A DNA stretch of 64,000 nt from Marinimicrobium sp. C6131 (lineage in GTDB: Bacteria > Pseudomonadota > Gammaproteobacteria > Pseudomonadales > Cellvibrionaceae), in assembly GCF_026153455.1 (NCBI RefSeq), contig NZ_CP110629.1, positions 3,472,001-3,536,000 on the forward strand, in the 5' to 3' direction. Shown here one piece after another: positions 59,219 through 64,000 of this stretch. Within the stretch, counting starts at the first letter, position 1. Every line of letters begins with the position of its first letter. The notes beneath the pieces were generated by a model, which worked only from the letters and a program-made list of their open reading frames with translations, did no database searches and was not told the DNA's origin. The translations under genes and the position numbers were made by a program.

Positions 59219-61309
59219 CTAAACCGACGTCAACTGCCGCGCCGCCCACCGGTCCAACAGAATCGCCTGGGCATCCACGGCTTCTTCACCGCCTTTGGGC
59301 TGCAGGTGCTGGTAACTGCCGTCGGACTGCAAAATCCAGGCGTGGGTATTGTCCTGCAGATACAGCTCCAGGTCGTCAATGATCCGGTCGCGAATTTTCT
59401 TGTGCTTGATCGGAAAGCAGGTTTCCACCCGGTGAAACATGTTGCGAATCATCCAGTCGGCGCTGGAGCAATACAGTTCCGGGTTGCCGTCGTTCTCAAA
59501 GTAGAACACCCGGCTGTGCTCAAGCAGCCGCCCGACAATGGAGCGCACCTGAATGTTATCCGACAGCCCCTCAACACCGGGGCGTAGCTGGCAGATGCCG
59601 CGCACGATCAGGTCTACCTTGACGCCGGCCCGGGCGGCCGCGTAGAGCTCGTTGGTGAGCTCCTCTTCGTACAGCGAGTTCATTTTGGCAATGATGCGTG
59701 CCGGCTTACCCTTTTCCGCATTTTCTTTTTCCGTGCGAATCCGCCGTACCATCCCTTTGTGAAGGGTGAACGGCGCGTATAGCAGGCAATCCATCTTGGA
59801 CGCCTTGCCCAGGCTGCTCAGTTGCAGAAACACCCGGTATACGTCTTCACCGATTTCCCGGTCACTGGTCATCAGCCCGTAGTCGGTGTACAGCATGGTG
59901 GTTTTCGGGTGGTAGTTGCCGGTACCCAGATGGACGTAATAACGCAGTTTGTTTTCTTCCCGGCGGGCGACCAGCAGCATTTTGGCGTGGGTTTTAAATC
60001 CGACCACTCCATAAATGACGTGAATACCATAGCGCTGCAGGCGCTCGGCCAGGGCGACGTTCTGCTCCTCATCAAAGCGCGCCCGCAGTTCGACAATGGC
60101 GGTCACCTCTTTGCCGGCTTTGGCGGCGGCCACCAGAGCGTCCACTACGGGCGAGTTGGAGCCGGTGCGGTACAGTGTCTGCTTGATGGCCAGCACGTTC
60201 GGGTCAGTTGCGGCTTCGCGTAGAAAATCCACCACGGCGTGGAAGGAGTCGAATGGGTGGTGTAGCAGGATGTCCTGCTTTTTCAGCGCCGAAAAATAAC
60301 TGTTCGCCCGTTTAGGCAACTTGGGCATGTTCTGTACAAATGGGATGAAGTAATAGGCGCTGTCTTTGATCAGGTCAAACAGGTCCGATAATCGGTTCAG
60401 GTTGACCGGGCCGTTGATGCGATAGACATCCCGCGGCTTGATTTCGCAGCGTTGCATCAGAAAATCTTCGAGCTCTTTGGGGCAGGTGTCTGCCACTTCC
60501 AGACGTACTTCATCACCGTACTGGCGATACACCAGCTCACCCTGAACCGCTCGCAGCAGGTCCTCGCTTTCCTCTTCGTCGAGGAAAATATCCGAGTTGC
60601 GGGTCAGTCGGAACTGATAGCTGTCGATCACCGTCATGCCGATAAAGATTTCCGACATGAAATAGTGGATGATCGACGAGACGAAAACGAAGGTTCGCCC
60701 TTCACCACTGAACTCAGCCGGTAGCTCGATCATATGATTGAGAGATCGGGGCACCTGCACAATGGCGCGGCCGGAACTGCGCCCAAAAGCGTCCTTGCCG
60801 TCGAGCTTGACGATGAAGTTCAGGCTCTTGTTGAGAATGCGCGGAAAGGGGTGCGCCGGATCCAGTCCAATGGGGCTGAGCAGCGGCAGAATATCGGTTT
60901 CGAAATAGTCGTGCAGATAGTCGATCTGTGCCTCGTTCCACTCGTCCCGACGCAGAATCCGGATGTGGTTGTCCCTCAGTAGAGGGAATAGCTGATCATT
61001 GACGATGCGGTATTGCTCATCCACCAGGGCGTGCGCCCGCTCGGATACCTCGGTCAGGGTCTGCTCCTGGCTCAGACCGTCGGGCCCGGCCGGACTGGAA
61101 GCATTCAGCTCCAGCATTTCCACCAGACCACCGACTCGAACCTCGAAGAATTCATCCAGGTTGGTGGAGAAAATGCAGATAAACCGGAGTCGTTCCAGCA
61201 GTGGTAGCGAATGATCGTAGGCCTGGTAAAGGACCCGTTTGTGGAACTCAAGCAGACTGAGCTCGCGATTGAAAAACGCGTTGGACACGGTGTAACCCTG
61301 TTGCGCCAT
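59219..61309 (-). CDS. ppk: Polyphosphate kinase PPK1
   Basis: 696 residues with the four-domain layout of PPK1. The N-terminal domain starts FFNRELSLLEFHKRVL. The two catalytic histidines are recognisable in GFKTHAKMLLVARRE (the phosphorylated His) and YVHLGTGNYHPKTTMLYTDY. The conserved Arg/Glu regions (VTAIVELRARFDEEQNVALAERL) are intact. It makes polyphosphate from ATP at the membrane periphery. With the convergent ppx it forms the usual synthesis/degradation pair, though here the genes face each other rather than sharing an operon. Confidence 0.97.
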   Translation of the reverse strand: MAQQGYTVSNAFFNRELSLLEFHKRVLYQAYDHSLPLLERLRFICIFSTNLDEFFEVRVGGLVEMLELNASSPAGPDGLSQEQTLTEVSERAHALVDEQYRIVNDQLFPLLRDNHIRILRRDEWNEAQIDYLHDYFETDILPLLSPIGLDPAHPFPRILNKSLNFIVKLDGKDAFGRSSGRAIVQVPRSLNHMIELPAEFSGEGRTFVFVSSIIHYFMSEIFIGMTVIDSYQFRLTRNSDIFLDEEESEDLLRAVQGELVYRQYGDEVRLEVADTCPKELEDFLMQRCEIKPRDVYRINGPVNLNRLSDLFDLIKDSAYYFIPFVQNMPKLPKRANSYFSALKKQDILLHHPFDSFHAVVDFLREAATDPNVLAIKQTLYRTGSNSPVVDALVAAAKAGKEVTAIVELRARFDEEQNVALAERLQRYGIHVIYGVVGFKTHAKMLLVARREENKLRYYVHLGTGNYHPKTTMLYTDYGLMTSDREIGEDVYRVFLQLSSLGKASKMDCLLYAPFTLHKGMVRRIRTEKENAEKGKPARIIAKMNSLYEEELTNELYAAARAGVKVDLIVRGICQLRPGVEGLSDNIQVRSIVGRLLEHSRVFYFENDGNPELYCSSADWMIRNMFHRVETCFPIKHKKIRDRIIDDLELYLQDNTHAWILQSDGSYQHLQPKGGEEAVDAQAILLDRWAARQLTSV

Positions 61310-61559
61310 AAAACGAAGGCCCTACCTTATTGCAGAAATATGACAATCATAAGTCAGGCGCCAGGGCGATTCCCGTTGGCCACACTCATACCGCCTCCAG
61401 TATAGCACTCGGGCAGGGGCATTTTTTTTTGGATTGCAATCGATTGCAGGTCAGAGTTCGGCACGCTATGATCCGCAGAGAACCGGGTGTCACCCAGCCC
61501 GGGCGCCAATAATAACCACCGTGCCCCGTGAGGCCGCGGTCCAACGCGAGGACTTTCCC

Positions 61560-62966
61560 ATGAAATGGCCCATGACCCGCCGTACCTTCTCCCGAAATGC
61601 CCTGACCGCACTGGGCCTGACTCTTCCCCTGGGGCAGCTGAGTGCCCAAAGGGCCGAGCGACCGCCCAACATCCTGGTGCTGGTGGCCGATGATGCCGGA
61701 GCGCGACACTTTGGTTGCTATGGCAACCCGGAGATCAAGACACCGCATATCGACCGCCTGGCGCGGGGTGGGTTGACCGCCGATAACGCCATTCTGACCA
61801 CGCCCCAGTGCAGTCCGTCCCGAATCAGTATTCTCACCGGGCGCTACCCGCACGAAACCGGGGCCGAAGACCTGCATATGCCCTTGCCGGAGGGCGATCC
61901 GATCGTCCCGGGGTTGCTGCAGAACGCCGGCTACTTCACCGGGCATATGCAGAAAACCCACTACGGCCCCCACGCCGATGCCCAGTTCCAGTGGTATGAC
62001 CCGGGGTTGGATCAGCTCGACGGGTTCATCGACGCGGCGCAGGGCAAGCCGTTCTTCATGTGGGTCGGGTTTGACGATCCGCACCGTCCCTATCAGGACG
62101 ATACCATTCCCGAGCCTCACGACCCGGCACGTCTGCCCCTGGCCCCCTGGCTGGCCGATACCCCCGACACCCGCAGGGACCTGGCGCGTTACTACGATGA
62201 AATCGCCCGGATGGACGGCGTGATCGGGCGGATGATGGCTACCCTCGCGGCGCGCAACCTGGCCGAGGACACACTGGTGGTGTTTCTCAGTGATAATGGT
62301 GCGCCTTTTCCACGGGAAAAGGGCGCCCTGACCGATGCCGGCGTCAAAACCCCGTTGATCTTCCACTGGCCGGGCAAAGTGCCCGCGGGCGAGCGGACGG
62401 CAGACGTGATCAGCGTCGTGGACCTGGCGCCGACCTGGTTGCAACTGGCGGGGCTGGATCCGTTGGAGACCATGGGTGGCAGCTCCCTGGTGCCTCATAT
62501 CCTGGGGCTGGAGCCGTTTCCCCGGGAAGCGGCCTTCAGCGAGCGCAACTGGCACGACACCGATGAGCATCTGCGCAGTGTGCGTACCCGACGCTACAAA
62601 CTGATTCACAACGCCTATATCCACCTGCCGTTCGGCTCCCCGGCGGACGTTTCGGAAAGCCCCTCCTGGCGGGCCCTGTTCGACCTCAAGCAGAAGGGGC
62701 AGCTCAGTCCGGAGCAGGCCCTATTGTTTCAGTCACCCCGCCCGGAGATCGAGTTCTACGACCTGGAGCGCGACCCCTGGGAGTTGAACAACCTGGCGGG
62801 TGACCCCGCTTACCGGGACCGGCTGCGGGAGCACGTCAGGCTGCTGGAGGACTGGCGCGAGAGCACCGACGACTTTCCGCCCTCCCGCCGCCAGCGCCGG
62901 GGCCATACCGACCGGATCCGCGGGGTGTTTTTCTCCGATACCATACCGCCGATGACCAATCCCTAG
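61560..62966 (+). CDS. Tat-type sulfatase
   Basis: The ATG at 61560 has GAGGAC about 8 bases upstream and gives 468 residues. A twin-arginine signal (TRRTFSRNALTALGLTLPLG) is visible. The alkaline-phosphatase-like fold starts NILVLVADDAGARHFGCYGN with metal Asp residues. The sulfatase signature is CSPSR (Cys84), whose Cys is converted to formylglycine by FGE or anSME. HMQKTHYGPH and LVVFLSDNGAPFPREKGAL hold the remaining metal ligands. It probably removes sulfate from an algal or host polysaccharide. It faces the sugar isomerase gene with 12 bases between stops. Confidence 0.92.
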   Translation: MKWPMTRRTFSRNALTALGLTLPLGQLSAQRAERPPNILVLVADDAGARHFGCYGNPEIKTPHIDRLARGGLTADNAILTTPQCSPSRISILTGRYPHETGAEDLHMPLPEGDPIVPGLLQNAGYFTGHMQKTHYGPHADAQFQWYDPGLDQLDGFIDAAQGKPFFMWVGFDDPHRPYQDDTIPEPHDPARLPLAPWLADTPDTRRDLARYYDEIARMDGVIGRMMATLAARNLAEDTLVVFLSDNGAPFPREKGALTDAGVKTPLIFHWPGKVPAGERTADVISVVDLAPTWLQLAGLDPLETMGGSSLVPHILGLEPFPREAAFSERNWHDTDEHLRSVRTRRYKLIHNAYIHLPFGSPADVSESPSWRALFDLKQKGQLSPEQALLFQSPRPEIEFYDLERDPWELNNLAGDPAYRDRLREHVRLLEDWRESTDDFPPSRRQRRGHTDRIRGVFFSDTIPPMTNP

Positions 62967-62978
62967 GAGGCGACAACT

Positions 62979-63875
62979 CTAGACATCGCAGATCCGGATA
63001 GCCGAGACGAGCGACTCGACCTTCTCTTTATCTGTGGCCCGCTGGGGGATAAACTCCTGGGCCACATAGCCTTTGAAGCCCACCTCCTGGATGGCCCGCA
63101 TGATGGCCGGATAGTATAGCTCCTGAGAGTCGTCGATCTCGTGTCGTCCGGGTACCCCGGCGGTGTGGTAGTGGCCGAAATACTGATGGTTGTCGCGAAT
63201 GGTGCGGATGATATCGCCTTCCATAATCTGCATGTGGTAGATATCGTAAAGTAGTTTGAAGTTCGGTGAGTCCAGCCGTTTGCACAGTTCAATGCCCCAA
63301 GCCGAGCTGTCGCACAGGTAGTCTGGATGGTCGACCTTGCTGTTGAACAGCTCCATTTGAAGCACAACACCGCGTTTTTCGGCCTGTGCGAGGACTTTCT
63401 TCAGTCCGGTAACGGCCGCCTTCAAACCATCCTCGGGATCCATCCCACGGGCATTCCCGCTGAAACAGATGAGGTTGGTGTAGCCCGCGTCACTGACCAG
63501 GTCAATGTGCTTACGATAACTGTCGATCAGGGCGCTATGGTGCTCTACGTTACCAAAACCCTCCTCCAGGCTTAATTCCGCGCCATTGCACATGGAGGAG
63601 TCCACCCCGTGCTCCTTGAGAATATGCCATTCTTTGGGGCCTATCAGATCGATGGCCGAGAAACCGATGCGCTGGACAACCCGGCACAGCTCCTCAACGG
63701 AGAGAAAATTGTAGGTCCAGCGGGCCACAGAGTGGCGGATATGGCCTTTGAGTTCAGACGATTGGCCGTGATTGTGAGCCAGTGCGCGGGGGGTGATAGC
63801 ACTCAGGCTGGTGACACCAAAAGCACTGGCGACGGCGCCTCGCAGCAGGGCACGACGGCTGAAAGAGTCGGTCAT
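62979..63875 (-). CDS. Exported TIM-barrel sugar isomerase (hydroxypyruvate isomerase-like)
   Basis: The ATG at 63875 has GAGGAAAG upstream and gives 298 residues. A Tat signal (SRRALLRGAVASAFGVTSLS) precedes the AP-endonuclease-2-like TIM barrel. Conserved segments are IGFSAIDLIGPKEW, VLQMELFNSKVDHPDYLCDS, FKLLYDIYHMQIMEGDIIRTI and AGVPGRHEI, with metal ligands Glu, Asp, His and Glu (AQEFIP). The pattern is closest to hydroxypyruvate isomerase/xylose isomerase-like proteins of the Tat-exported type. It presumably isomerises or epimerises a sugar derivative in the periplasm; the substrate is unknown. It converges on the sulfatase gene. Confidence 0.88.
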   Translation of the reverse strand: MTDSFSRRALLRGAVASAFGVTSLSAITPRALAHNHGQSSELKGHIRHSVARWTYNFLSVEELCRVVQRIGFSAIDLIGPKEWHILKEHGVDSSMCNGAELSLEEGFGNVEHHSALIDSYRKHIDLVSDAGYTNLICFSGNARGMDPEDGLKAAVTGLKKVLAQAEKRGVVLQMELFNSKVDHPDYLCDSSAWGIELCKRLDSPNFKLLYDIYHMQIMEGDIIRTIRDNHQYFGHYHTAGVPGRHEIDDSQELYYPAIMRAIQEVGFKGYVAQEFIPQRATDKEKVESLVSAIRICDV

Positions 63876-63967
63876 GGTTTCTTTCCTCTTATTGTATGGC
63901 GGTTTTCCCAGTAACGCTGGAGTATGATTTGGCAGACTGTACTGGCGGATTTTACACTCTAACACGT

Positions 63968-63980
63968 CTTGTATGACAAG
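63968..63980. promoter_or_regulatory. Candidate GntR-type operator CTTGTATGACAAG
   Basis: CTTGTATGACAAG is a palindrome with one central mismatch and fits the TNGTNNNACNA pattern of FadR-subfamily GntR regulators. It lies about 90 bases upstream of the sugar isomerase start. The regulator, if any, is outside the window. Confidence 0.4.
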
Positions 63981-64000
63981 GGCCTGAAGCCGCCAGGCTG

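Noticed and set aside
1..64000. tRNA, rRNA, phage, transposase and toxin-antitoxin genes
   Set aside because: I looked for T-loop GGTTCRANYCC motifs, rRNA signatures, and transposase or phage proteins in the translated frames and found none. Absence by eye is not proof; tRNAscan-SE and ISfinder would decide.

Overview
The window is about 64 kb of gene-dense, roughly 58-60% GC chromosomal DNA from a gammaproteobacterium. Gene order points to the Pseudomonadales/Cellvibrionales side. There is a dsbB-rsd/algQ-FKBP-algP-(TIGR02444/ABC-F) block, a (ZapB-like)-zapA-6S RNA-ygfA block facing ygfB-pepP-ubiH-ubiI, a trxA-rho pair, and amtB-glnK followed by a SutA-like gene. The xylose cluster, GH43 enzyme, sulfatase and exosortase-associated regulators suggest a marine or plant-polysaccharide degrader such as Cellvibrionaceae (Marinimicrobium-like). 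The genus is inference. No tRNA, rRNA, CRISPR array, transposase or prophage was seen.

Layout. 1-5.1 kb: the end of a PEP-CTERM/exosortase exopolysaccharide locus (FemAB-like and CelD-like acyltransferases, PrsR, PrsK). 5.1-8.2 kb: a nitrogen block with two NtrC-type sites and a sigma-54 promoter ahead of amtB-glnK, then a SutA-like RNA polymerase-binding protein. 8.2-17.3 kb: a chemoreceptor, a large S8 protease lipoprotein, a ThuA protein, a secreted gluzincin and ubiD. 17.3-19.3 kb: rho and trxA. 19.5-24.4 kb: a sensor kinase and response regulator divergent from a membrane protein and a VWA lipoprotein; I do not recognise this as a named system. 24.4-29.2 kb: a second chemoreceptor, rpiA, ilvA and a small membrane ORF. 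29.2-38.1 kb: the ygfA/6S/zapA and ygfB/pepP/ubiH/ubiI blocks, then AAC(3)-fold, cold-shock, DUF3301 and NUDIX genes. 38.4-46 kb: xylose catabolism (LacI regulator, xylB, xylA, GH43 lipoprotein, MFS sugar porter) on one strand. 46.2-55.7 kb: a large acidic lipoprotein, gshA, a FliL-like protein, dsbB, rsd/algQ, a WD40 lipoprotein, FKBP and algP. 55.8-61.3 kb: ABC-F, ppx and the convergent ppk. 61.5-63.9 kb: a Tat-type sulfatase and a Tat-type sugar isomerase facing each other.

Two repeat classes lie in the intergenic gaps. One is an ordinary REP/REPIN family (GGCGGAT...ATCCGCC). The other is a more striking element of about 110-130 bp seen four times. It has conserved boxes (ACGCCGTAAA, CATCCCTGTAGGCTCG-like) inside a 28-30 bp outer stem whose sequence differs in every copy but stays self-complementary, plus a small inner hairpin with a TCC-type loop. 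That pattern implies selection on a folded RNA or single-stranded DNA, and I regard it as the most interesting unexplained signal here.
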